A stretch of DNA of 9,210 bases from Syntrophobacterales bacterium (GCA_020052215.1 JAGVPN010000203.1:1-9210); one strand, 5' to 3'. Positions 1 through 5,062 are shown, counted from the stretch's first letter. Made by a program: numbers and translations. Notes: a model not told the origin generated them from the letters alone.

Positions 1-105
1 ATCCGGATTAACGAAATATCTGATAATCCTATCTCTAACGCCAAACGCCAGCCAATCCTGATGACCAAATATTCTCAACAAGTTCAGCGTTACCGGGGGT
101 GGCAT
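1..105 (-). CDS. N-terminal fragment of an unidentified protein, possibly FkbM-type methyltransferase
   Basis: On the minus strand an open frame begins with ATG at 105-103 and stays open for 35 codons to the window edge, so the gene is cut. A ribosome binding site (AAAGGA) lies six bases before the ATG, which decides the start. The visible residues include RIFGHQDWLAFGVRDRII followed by RYFVNPD. This amphipathic, Arg-rich beginning resembles the N-termini of some FkbM-family SAM-dependent methyltransferases, but no catalytic motif is inside the window, so the family name is only a guess. The gene points the same way as the GGDEF gene upstream of it, with a 152-bp gap holding a two-hairpin repeat. 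The competing plus-strand frame over the same bases has no visible start and ends inside that repeat. Confidence 0.45.
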   Translation of the reverse strand, partial: MPPPVTLNLLRIFGHQDWLAFGVRDRIIRYFVNPD

Positions 106-138
106 CAAAGTTCCTTTCCCGTGGGGTTATTTTTACCT

Positions 139-198
139 ATGTAGGGCGTGCCGTGCATGCCGTCCCGATGCTTTTCGGCGGCCACGGGCCGCCCTATA
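139..198. repeat. Two-hairpin palindromic repeat, copy 1
   Basis: The element is bounded by ATGTAGGG at the left and the roughly complementary CCCTATAG at the right. It contains two hairpins, each with a 7-bp stem and a 3-nt loop. The first is GGCGTGC (145-151), loop CGT, GCATGCC (155-161), with one G-T pair. The second is GGCGGCC (177-183), loop ACG, GGCCGCC (187-193), fully paired. The 15-nt spacer between the hairpins is the same length as in the copy at 8557-8617. It lies between two minus-strand genes and has no coding potential. It looks like a REP or MITE-type non-autonomous repeat. Confidence 0.7.
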
Positions 199-237
199 GT
201 GGATTTTCTCCGGAAGTGGCGTTTACCTGTTTGACGG

Positions 238-255
238 CAGCTTCGAAAAAAGCTG
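238..255 (-). terminator. Weak hairpin after the GGDEF gene
   Basis: CAGCTT (238-243) pairs with AAGCTG (250-255) across a 6-nt loop, just past the stop codon of the minus-strand cyclase gene. In the minus-strand RNA the loop is U-rich, but there is no U-tract after the stem. It may only weakly stop transcription or protect the 3' end. Confidence 0.3.
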
Positions 256-257
256 TA

Positions 258-1340
258 TCACTCATCCTCAACCGGGATCAGGTCCCGGCCTACCATGATG
301 CGGTCCCGGCCCCGGCCTTTGCTGCCGAACATGGCCCGGTCAGCAATGAGCAGCAGCTTCTCCCGGTCCTGGGCGTCTTCCGGCAGGGAGGCGATGCCGT
401 AGCTGGCCGTTAGCTGGACCGACAACCCCTCATCTTGCAGGAAAACGGTCTGGTTGAGGCTCCGGCGCAGGCAGCGGGTGACCTCCAGGGCGCCCGACGG
501 GGACCGCCGGGGCATCAAGATGATGAACTCATCGCCGCCATAGCGCACCAGGCTGTCGTCCGGCCCCAGCACTCCATGAATCACCCGAGCCACCTGGCCC
601 AGGACCTTGCTGCCCCTGAGATGCCCGTGGCTGTCCACCACCGTCTTGAAGTTGTCCAGGTCCAGAAAGACCACGGAAAAATGTTCTCCCTGTTGAAGGA
701 GCTGGGGGATAAGGCGGTCCAGTTCGTGGATGAGATACCGGGTATTGAAGAACCCCGTCACCTCGTCGATAAAGGTGCGGGCTTCGAGCTTCTGCAAATT
801 ATGGACGTTGTCCACCGCAATGGCCACATAATCCGCCAAAACAGTCAGGTGGGGCAGGTACTTTTCCCGGAAAAATCTCTCTTCCGCCACGTTAATCACT
901 TCAAACACCCCGATTACTTTCCCCCGGATGAGCAGGGGCAGGGCGATGATGGAGCGGGTCTCGAAGCCCGTGTGCATATCCACCCGGGCGGCAAAGCGGG
1001 GGTCCTGGTCCACGTCGGGGATAAAGATCGGTTTTCCCGTCTGAGCCACGGTCCCGGCGATCCCTTCCCCGGGCTTCAGGCGGATATCCTTCACCGTCTC
1101 CGGGGCCAGTCCCACGATCACCGCGAAATACAGTTCTCCGGTTGGGGGATCGATCAGCAGCAAGGACCAGTTCTGGGCGGGGATGATGCCCTTGATGCGC
1201 TCCAGGATGGCGGTGAGGAGCGTCTCCATGTCGTAGGCGCTCACCAAGGCTTTGGAGAACTCGATGGTGGCCAGCAAGCGGTCAACCTGGCCGGTGTCGG
1301 GGGGACTATAGAAGGGGTCGTCTTTCTGATCCATAACCAT
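258..1340 (-). CDS. GAF-GGDEF nucleotide cyclase, possible cyclic GMP-AMP (Hypr-type) synthase
   Basis: This 360-aa protein makes a cyclic dinucleotide second messenger from nucleoside triphosphates. A GAF sensor domain covers about residues 22-178 and a GGDEF domain about 188-350. There is no membrane segment, so it should be cytosolic. The active-site loop RYGGDEF is intact (GGDEF at 268-272), with the metal Asp227 in LDLDNFK. The gap-free alignment with PleD is clear and shows three changes: Val235 replaces Asn335, Ser244 replaces Asp344 (both contact guanine), and Gly259 replaces Arg359 of the RxxD inhibitory site. Ser at the Asp344 position is the known mark of Hypr GGDEF enzymes, which make 3',3'-cGAMP in Geobacter. 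It should therefore lack product inhibition at the I-site. ATG at 1340 is chosen; a second ATG lies at 1334. Function as a cyclase is likely, but the product is an inference. Confidence 0.95.
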   Translation of the reverse strand: MVMDQKDDPFYSPPDTGQVDRLLATIEFSKALVSAYDMETLLTAILERIKGIIPAQNWSLLLIDPPTGELYFAVIVGLAPETVKDIRLKPGEGIAGTVAQTGKPIFIPDVDQDPRFAARVDMHTGFETRSIIALPLLIRGKVIGVFEVINVAEERFFREKYLPHLTVLADYVAIAVDNVHNLQKLEARTFIDEVTGFFNTRYLIHELDRLIPQLLQQGEHFSVVFLDLDNFKTVVDSHGHLRGSKVLGQVARVIHGVLGPDDSLVRYGGDEFIILMPRRSPSGALEVTRCLRRSLNQTVFLQDEGLSVQLTASYGIASLPEDAQDREKLLLIADRAMFGSKGRGRDRIMVGRDLIPVEDE

Positions 1341-1355
1341 GGTTCTTACCTGGGG

Positions 1356-1384
1356 ATTTTATGGCCAAGGGGGTGACATTGCAA
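1356..1384 (-). promoter_or_regulatory. Likely sigma-70 promoter of the GGDEF gene
   Basis: On the minus strand TTGCAA (-35, bases 1384-1379) and TAAAAT (-10, bases 1361-1356) are separated by exactly 17 bp. Transcription would start near 1349, giving a leader of only about ten bases before ATG 1340, which also lacks a strong ribosome binding site. The gene may be translated from an almost leaderless mRNA. Confidence 0.45.
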
Positions 1385-1581
1385 GGATTTTGTATTGGAA
1401 TCAACCGGAGATGATGATCACGGCCTGGCCGGGCCCTCGGCGCCCTGGACCGCGCCTTTCCCGCCGGCAAAAGAGCCGGTGTCGCTTCCACCCGTTTAAA
1501 GACTTTTCGCCAATCCCTGCGGTTGACATCGCCTCCCCGGGGTGATTACCTTTATTGCAATCTACTCAAAAGGAGACAGTC

Positions 1582-2064
1582 ATGGCCCATAAGGTAGTAA
1601 TCGCCCTGGATAGTTCGGAAGGGGCCTGGCGCGCCGTAGAATACGTGGCCGAAGCCTTCGGTCACATCCCGGGGGGGCAGGTGACGCTGCTCCATATTTT
1701 GTCAGGTCTGCCGCCGGCTTTCTGGGATGACGGTCACATCCTGGAGGAAAAAGAAAAAGAATCCCGGCAACGGTTGGTGGCCGGCTGGCAGAAAGAACAA
1801 GAGAAGAAGTGGCAGGGCCTGGTGAAAAAGGCCCACGAGCGCTTAACCAAGGCCGGGATTCCCAAAGACGCGGTGGTCAATAAATTCAAGCCTAGAGATT
1901 ACGACGTGGCGGAAGATATCCTCAGCGAAGTCAAGGCCGGGCACTTCCACACCGTTGTCATGGGTCGCCGGGGCCTGGGCATGGCCAAGACCCTGTTGTT
2001 GGGCAGCACAACCCACAAGGTGGTGCAAAACGCCAAAGGCTGCGCCGTCATCATTGTAGAGTAA
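1582..2064 (+). CDS. Universal stress protein, UspA family, ATP-binding type
   Basis: This 160-aa cytosolic protein has the UspA fold from end to end. The N-terminal strand is VVIALDSS with the conserved Asp10. The C-terminal half carries the nucleotide-binding motif G-x2-G-x9-G-S at Gly128, Gly131, Gly141 and Ser142. Proteins with this motif bind ATP and act in stress survival and energy sensing. Residues 52-90 form a long charged helix rich in Lys and Glu that is longer than in typical UspA. ATG 1582 is chosen because AGGAGA (1571-1576) lies five bases before it; an in-frame TTG at 1555 has no such site. A TTGACA box at 1523-1528 could be a -35 element, but the matching -10 (TTACCT, 17 bp away) is poor. 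It is divergent from the GGDEF gene and ends at a hairpin terminator, so it is probably transcribed alone. Confidence 0.93.
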   Translation: MAHKVVIALDSSEGAWRAVEYVAEAFGHIPGGQVTLLHILSGLPPAFWDDGHILEEKEKESRQRLVAGWQKEQEKKWQGLVKKAHERLTKAGIPKDAVVNKFKPRDYDVAEDILSEVKAGHFHTVVMGRRGLGMAKTLLLGSTTHKVVQNAKGCAVIIVE

Positions 2065-2111
2065 GAATCCGGGATTTATCAGGTTCGTAAGGCATCATCG
2101 CTGACCACTGC

Positions 2112-2126
2112 TTGCCGTGAAGGCAA
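2112..2126 (+). other. Small inverted repeat before the terminator
   Basis: TTGCC (2112-2116) and GGCAA (2122-2126) form a 5-bp stem with loop GTGAA, six bases before the main terminator hairpin downstream of the stress-protein gene. It may add to 3'-end stability; no other role is visible. Confidence 0.35.
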
Positions 2127-2131
2127 AACCG

Positions 2132-2158
2132 CGGGAGGGCGATCCAGCCCTCCCGTTT
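2132..2158 (+). terminator. Intrinsic terminator of the first universal stress protein gene
   Basis: A perfect 9-bp GC-rich stem, CGGGAGGGC (2132-2140) with GCCCTCCCG (2147-2155), encloses a 6-nt loop and is followed by a short TTT. The T-run is short, but the stem is strong and lies 68 bases after the stop codon. Confidence 0.7.
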
Positions 2159-2211
2159 GGCGTTCACCTCGAACCGCATATCTTCCCCTGCCCAGACGCT
2201 CCTTTCCGCTC

Positions 2212-2239
2212 TTGCCTTTTAGCCAGGAATGCTTATGTT
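2212..2239 (+). promoter_or_regulatory. Possible promoter of the selenoprotein gene
   Basis: TTGCCT (2212-2217) and TATGTT (2234-2239) are spaced 16 bp apart and lie between the upstream terminator and the selenoprotein start. An inverted repeat, GGCCAG-AC-CTGGCC (2254-2267), follows just downstream, where an operator could lie. Both matches to consensus are partial. Confidence 0.3.
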
Positions 2240-2294
2240 TTGTCCAATAAGCTGGCCAGACCTGGCCCCAATCCCGAGAAAGGAGGCAATCCCC

Positions 2295-2870
2295 ATGGCC
2301 CTGACTATCTGCTGGCTGGATGATCTGGCCAAGGCCAAGGACCACGCCCGACAGACAAAAAAGCCTATTCTCCTGGATTTTTTCAATCCCCAGTGAATCG
2401 GTTGCCAACAGATGGGTGCGGTTACGTACCCCAACGACAAGGTCGTCAAGTTCGTGGATTATAACTTTGTCCCGGTTCAGATCGAGACTTCGAACACCGC
2501 CTTGATGAATCAGTTCAAGGTGAATTGGACCCCCACCATCATCGTGCTGGATGCCGACGGCAACGAGGTGCACCGGGTAGTGGGGTTTTTCGCCCCCGAG
2601 GAATTCATACCGACGTTCATGGTGGCCAAGGGCAAATATTACTTCAACGCCGAGGCCCATCCCGAGGCCCAGGGCATGTTCGACGAGGCCCTGAGGGACT
2701 ATTCCGACAGCGCCGCGGCGCCGGAGGCCGTCTTCTTCATGGGGGTTTCCCGCTATAAAATGACCCACGACCCCAAACCCCTGCGGGAAGCCTACGAAAC
2801 CCTGACGGCTAAATTCCCCGGCAGCGAGTGGACCAAACGGGCGGCCCCGTACCGGCTGATTCCCCAATGA
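2295..2870 (+). CDS. Thioredoxin-like selenoprotein (UxxC) with C-terminal TPR-like region
   Basis: From ATG 2295, after a strong AAAGGAGG site, the frame gives 191 residues with one in-frame TGA at 2394-2396. Read as selenocysteine this is residue 34 in PILLDFFNPQ-U-IGCQQM, exactly where thioredoxins have the first Cys of CxxC; Cys37 is the second. Further thioredoxin marks follow: the LLDFF strand before the motif and a cis-proline at 80 in NWTPT. Residues about 118-180 look like a TPR-type helix-turn-helix region (for example EALRDY and EAYETLTAKFPGS). No signal peptide is present, so it is probably a cytosolic thiol or peroxide redox protein; the substrate is unknown. A SECIS-like hairpin lies 24 bases after the TGA. 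Starting at ATG 2412 instead would remove the redox centre and has no ribosome binding site. A broken gene is less likely because reading frame and motifs are intact on both sides. Confidence 0.87.
2414..2431 (+). promoter_or_regulatory. SECIS-like hairpin for selenocysteine insertion at UGA 2394
   Basis: GGGTGCG (2414-2420) pairs with CGTACCC (2425-2431), seven pairs including one G-U, closing a 4-nt loop GUUA. Bacterial SECIS elements sit inside the coding region just after the UGA and bind SelB through an apical loop that begins with G, usually GU. Here 24 bases separate the UGA from the loop, within the known bacterial range, and the loop starts with GU. Confidence 0.75.
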
Positions 2871-2892
2871 ATTGATACTGGCGAAGAATGTT

Positions 2893-2926
2893 AAGGGGAT
2901 GGGGGATCAGGAGCCCCCTCCCCTTT
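2893..2926 (+). terminator. Intrinsic terminator of the selenoprotein gene
   Basis: AAGGGGATGGGGG (2893-2905) pairs with CCCCCTCCCCTT (2914-2925), twelve pairs with a single bulged T, around an 8-nt loop, and runs into TTT. It starts 23 bases after the stop codon. Confidence 0.75.
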
Positions 2927-2995
2927 CATGCCAGGTTGCCTCTCAGAAAAGTATTTTCAGCTTCGGAGAATGCTTTCCCGCGGCACTAAAATCCC

Positions 2996-3041
2996 TAGGG
3001 CGCGTCTCAGGCGCCATTCTTGGTGCGTGAGACGCACCCTA
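2996..3041. repeat. Two-hairpin palindromic repeat, copy 2
   Basis: The ends are TAGGG and CCCTA. Inside are two 7-bp/3-nt hairpins: GGCGCGT (2999-3005), loop CTC, AGGCGCC (3009-3015), with one mismatch; and GGTGCGT (3022-3028), loop GAG, ACGCACC (3032-3038), perfect. The spacer is 6 nt. The outer arms 2996-3009 and 3028-3041 also match in 13 of 14 positions, so the whole element can fold as one long hairpin. It lies between the selenoprotein terminator and the macro-domain gene. Confidence 0.75.
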
Positions 3042-3099
3042 CGAAGGGAAATTACCTTTTTAAGCGCAGATTAGTATCAGTCACGGCGGAGAGCACAGC

Positions 3100-3627
3100 A
3101 TGGAAGTGAAAGTCGGTCCATCAACCCTGGAGTTAGTGGAAGGGGATATCACCCGGCAAGACACGGTCGCCATAGTCAACGCCGCCAATAAGCATTTGCG
3201 GCCCGGGGGCGGAGTGGACGGCGCCATCCACCGGGCCGGCGGCCCTGCCATCGAGGCGGCGTGCCGCCAGCTGGGGGGGTGTCCGATGGGAGAGGCCAGG
3301 ATCACCACCGGCGGCAACCTCAAGGCCAGGTACGTGATCCACACCGTGGGCCCGGTCTACCGGGACGGTTGCCACCGGGAGCCGGAGCTTCTGGCCTCAT
3401 GCTACCGGGAGAGCCTGAAGCTGGCCTCGGCCAACGGCATAAAGTCCCTGGCCTTTCCGTCCATCTCCACCGGCGTTTACGGCTACCCCATGGAGGACGC
3501 GGCCCGGGTCGCCTTGAAGACCGTGACCGACTACCTGGCCCACCACCCGGAGATCGAGCGGGTCCGTTTGGTGCTGTTCGGGCGGGCCGCTTACGAAGTT
3601 TATGGAAAGGCTCTGCAGGAGCTGTGA
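3100..3627 (+). CDS. Macro-domain protein, probable O-acetyl-ADP-ribose deacetylase (MacroD/YmdB type)
   Basis: This 175-aa protein is a single macro domain of usual length. Members bind ADP-ribose and hydrolyse O-acetyl-ADP-ribose or remove ADP-ribose from acidic residues. All marks are visible: GDIT (15-18), VNAAN (26-30), the glycine loop GGGVDGAIH (36-44) with Asp40, and the second phosphate-binding loop SISTGVYGYP (121-130). The Asn-Asn-Asp set expected for MacroD-type catalysis (Asn27, Asn30, Asp40) is intact, so an active enzyme is expected rather than a mere binding domain. ATG 3100 follows GGAGAG (3088-3093) at six bases. It stands alone on the plus strand, after repeat copy 2, and faces the minus-strand hypothetical gene; no toxin or ADP-ribosyltransferase gene is next to it. 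The partner substrate is unknown. Confidence 0.95.
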   Translation: MEVKVGPSTLELVEGDITRQDTVAIVNAANKHLRPGGGVDGAIHRAGGPAIEAACRQLGGCPMGEARITTGGNLKARYVIHTVGPVYRDGCHREPELLASCYRESLKLASANGIKSLAFPSISTGVYGYPMEDAARVALKTVTDYLAHHPEIERVRLVLFGRAAYEVYGKALQEL

Positions 3628-3673
3628 ACCCGAGAAAAATCGTCCACCGTATTCCCTCCCACCGGCGGCAGCC

Positions 3674-3706
3674 AAAAAAAAGGCCCCACCGCTACAAGGT
3701 GGGGCC
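3674..3706 (-). terminator. Strong intrinsic terminator of the 140-aa hypothetical gene
   Basis: On the minus strand a perfect 9-bp stem, GGCCCCACC with GGTGGGGCC (3706-3698 and 3690-3682), closes a 7-nt loop and is followed directly by eight T. It starts 16 bases after the stop of the minus-strand gene. On the plus strand no T-run follows, so it serves the minus strand. Confidence 0.92.
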
Positions 3707-3722
3707 GGATGTAGCAAAAGGA

Positions 3723-4145
3723 TTAGTTGGCTTCGGGGGACTCGATCCGTCCTTCCAGCTCGCCGATATAATTTTCCAAGAATTCCTCGATGAGATATTC
3801 CCGTCCCAGTTTCTTGTCGCCCCGGGGGAAGACCTCAACGGGAGCCCGGTCGCGTTTCGTGGGGTAGCAGCACAGGGCCGGGATGGTCTTGCCAAAATAT
3901 TCTTTATAATCCGATCCCCGAACCTCACCGAAAACGGGACGAAATTCCGAGGCCGGGCCGCTGGACGCCTTGTGATACTGCTTGAACGGATCCGGGTTGT
4001 CAGCCATATCGATGGCCAGGGTCTCAACCCCTTTGGCCTCCAGGCTTTTCAGCAAATTAAGTACGTTGGCATTATCGCACTTGTATTTATCGACCGGTTT
4101 GTGTTTGGTGCTGTAGTAAAATTCTATGAAACCGAATCTCGCCAT
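3723..4145 (-). CDS. Conserved-looking hypothetical protein, possible thioredoxin-fold without CxxC
   Basis: I do not recognise this 140-aa protein. It has no signal peptide or membrane segment. The order of elements suggests a beta-alpha-beta-type fold: strand FGFIEFYYS (4-12), helix NVLNLLKSLEAK (27-38), strand VETLAIDMAD, then KTIPALCCYPT (86-96) in the place of the thioredoxin cis-Pro strand, strand VEVFPRG (103-109), and a closing helix REYLIEEFLENYIGELE. The usual CxxC site is absent, with THKP near the first strand instead; Cys92-Cys93 are adjacent and could bind metal or form a vicinal disulfide. Translation starts at ATG 4145 after a very strong AGGGAGGAGG site, and the gene has its own promoter and a textbook terminator. 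It is thus a well-expressed single-gene unit, coding without doubt but of unknown function. Confidence 0.86.
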   Translation of the reverse strand: MARFGFIEFYYSTKHKPVDKYKCDNANVLNLLKSLEAKGVETLAIDMADNPDPFKQYHKASSGPASEFRPVFGEVRGSDYKEYFGKTIPALCCYPTKRDRAPVEVFPRGDKKLGREYLIEEFLENYIGELEGRIESPEAN

Positions 4146-4205
4146 GTTTTGCCTCCTCCCTATTTAGGACGAATTATTTGTGCACAATTTCACTTTGCCT
4201 TCTCC

Positions 4206-4235
4206 TAAATACCATCTATCCACAAAATATGTCAA
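4206..4235 (-). promoter_or_regulatory. Sigma-70-like promoter of the 140-aa hypothetical gene
   Basis: On the minus strand a perfect TTGACA (4235-4230) and TATTTA (4211-4206) are 18 bp apart. Transcription would begin near 4199, giving a leader of about 54 bases that contains the AGGGAGGAGG ribosome binding site. Confidence 0.55.
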
Positions 4236-4382
4236 GATTTTTCTGAGCTGCAGTCTCCCGAAGAACATTTTAGTTAACCCGTGAGACGCCGCGACGCTTA
4301 GGGGAGAAATTTCCGGGCAGTTCCTCATGGGCCGTTGGCCCACCCGTAAGGCATGAAAAGGGCGACCATCCCGCCCGCCGCT

Positions 4383-4399
4383 GGTGCGCGGTGCGCACC
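4383..4399. repeat. Single 7-bp/3-nt hairpin, orphan module of the two-hairpin repeat
   Basis: GGTGCGC (4383-4389), loop GGT, GCGCACC (4393-4399) is a perfect hairpin. Its two arms are identical to those of the left module of copy 3 (8563-8569 and 8573-8579). It is followed by CTGCA where full copies have CTACA. No regular second module is seen at the usual distance. Confidence 0.6.
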
Positions 4400-4521
4400 C
4401 TGCATTAACCTTGAACTTTGAACTTTTCAGCAGATTTCTCTGGAATGAGCCCGCAAAACCATGGTATGGAGGGTTAACCAGGTGCCGGCGCGCCCGGCCC
4501 GGTGCAAAAGGGAGGTTAAAG

Positions 4522-4932
4522 GTGCAAGCAATATGGTCCGGTTTGCCGGAGTGGCTGCCGCTGCCGGCCGGCCGACTGATCCCGGCGATCATTCAGGACG
4601 CGGCCAGCGGCATGGTGTTGATGCTGGTGGATCTGAATCAGGAGGCCCTGGAGCACATAGCCGCCACGGGCCGGGTCCACTACTACCACCCGGCCAAACG
4701 CAAGGTGGTGGCCAAGGGAGAGGCCTCGGGGCACTTTCAGGACCTGGTGGAGATACGCCTGTCTTGCGGAGGGGACCAACTGGTCCTCAAGGTGCGGCCC
4801 GCCGGCGGGGCCTGCGAACTGGGCTACCAGTCCTGCTTTTTCCGGCGTCTAGGCCCCGACGCCTGGGAAATTGCGGACCCCAAAGTCTTCGACCCGGAAG
4901 AGGTCTACCCGGAAATCGCCTTTTCACACTGA
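4522..4932 (+). CDS. Divergent HisI-like protein (phosphoribosyl-AMP cyclohydrolase family)
   Basis: This 136-aa protein matches HisI over most of its length. HisI opens the purine ring of phosphoribosyl-AMP in histidine synthesis. Visible family marks are LIPAIIQDAASGMVLML (19-35), LNQEALEHIAATG, KGEASGHFQD (65-74) and the zinc cysteines Cys82, Cys98 and Cys105 (the last in SCFFRR). Key positions differ from active HisI: the Mg2+ motif DCDxD is SCGGD (81-85), losing two of three Asp; the His after the second Cys (usually CH) is Glu99; and the phosphate-binding SRSR is HPAK. GTG 4522 is chosen because GGGAGG ends six bases before it; an earlier ATG at 4384 would lie in the orphan hairpin. No other his gene is nearby. 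It may be a paralogue with a new substrate or an impaired enzyme. Family membership is sure; activity is doubtful. Confidence 0.87.
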   Translation: MQAIWSGLPEWLPLPAGRLIPAIIQDAASGMVLMLVDLNQEALEHIAATGRVHYYHPAKRKVVAKGEASGHFQDLVEIRLSCGGDQLVLKVRPAGGACELGYQSCFFRRLGPDAWEIADPKVFDPEEVYPEIAFSH

Positions 4933-5019
4933 GCCTATATGGTAGCAATTTGATTAAATTTCGGCCTCAAAAAAAATTTCCAAGCGGCTCATAACAGAAA
5001 ACCGAAAACGGACCACTGG

Positions 5020-5047
5020 CAACTGACAACTAACAACTAACAACTAA
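5020..5047 (+). repeat. Heptamer tandem repeat (CAACTAA)n, four units
   Basis: One CAACTGA unit and three CAACTAA units lie head to tail, ending 15 bases before the GTG start of the second universal stress protein, directly upstream of its ribosome binding site. The stretch is AC-rich and unstructured, and each unit that ends in TAA also carries a stop codon in one frame. Its place in the leader suggests that unit number could affect translation. Confidence 0.85.
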
Positions 5048-5062
5048 CCAAAAGGGGGCAAG

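Larger units (their letters stand above)
4146..4521. other. 376-bp non-coding region between divergent genes, hairpin-rich
   Basis: No convincing gene lies here. It holds, from left to right, the minus-strand promoter (4206-4235); a stretch at 4281-4304 that shares GTGAGACGC with repeat copy 2; a 6-bp hairpin TGGGCC-GTT-GGCCCA (4328-4342); GGGCG and CGCCC arms around 4370-4385; a perfect 7-bp/3-nt hairpin at 4383-4399; two tandem TTGAACT units (4411-4424); and the GGGAGG ribosome binding site of the HisI-like gene (4510-4515). It looks like remnants of repeat elements that have piled up between two promoters. Confidence 0.6.

Noticed and set aside
1..144. Plus-strand frame open from the left edge to TAG 142
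   Set aside because: It ends inside a repeat and shows no protein motif; the minus-strand frame over the same bases has an ATG with a proper ribosome binding site.
435..1376. Long plus-strand open frame (313 aa) opposite the GGDEF gene
   Set aside because: It is the GC-rich shadow of the GAF-GGDEF gene, shows no domain and has no ribosome binding site, while the minus strand carries clear motifs.
2079..2867. 262-aa minus-strand open frame opposite the selenoprotein gene
   Set aside because: It has no recognisable domain, spans a terminator and promoter region, and lies antisense to a frame with thioredoxin motifs and a good start.
2412..2870. Start of the thioredoxin-like gene at ATG 2412
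   Set aside because: No ribosome binding site precedes it, it lies at the foot of a hairpin, and it would discard the redox motif and the first beta strand that are plainly encoded upstream in the same frame.
2295..2870. Pseudogene interrupted by a stop codon
   Set aside because: The only stop is TGA and falls exactly on the redox Cys position, a SECIS-like hairpin follows, and the frame is otherwise intact with strong initiation signals.
3261..4208. 315-aa plus-strand open frame across the macro gene end and the hypothetical gene
   Set aside because: It runs out of frame through the macro domain, across a terminator and antisense to the 140-aa gene; composition is that of a shadow frame.
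4436..4521. GEMM-like riboswitch before the HisI-like gene, suggested by GCAAAACC and GGGTTAACC
   Set aside because: The pieces are too close together, with no GNRA hairpin or tetraloop-receptor between them.
4461..4994. 177-aa plus-strand frame overlapping the HisI-like gene
   Set aside because: It is the +1 shadow, with Gly/Arg/Pro-rich sequence, while the HisI family motifs are in the other frame.
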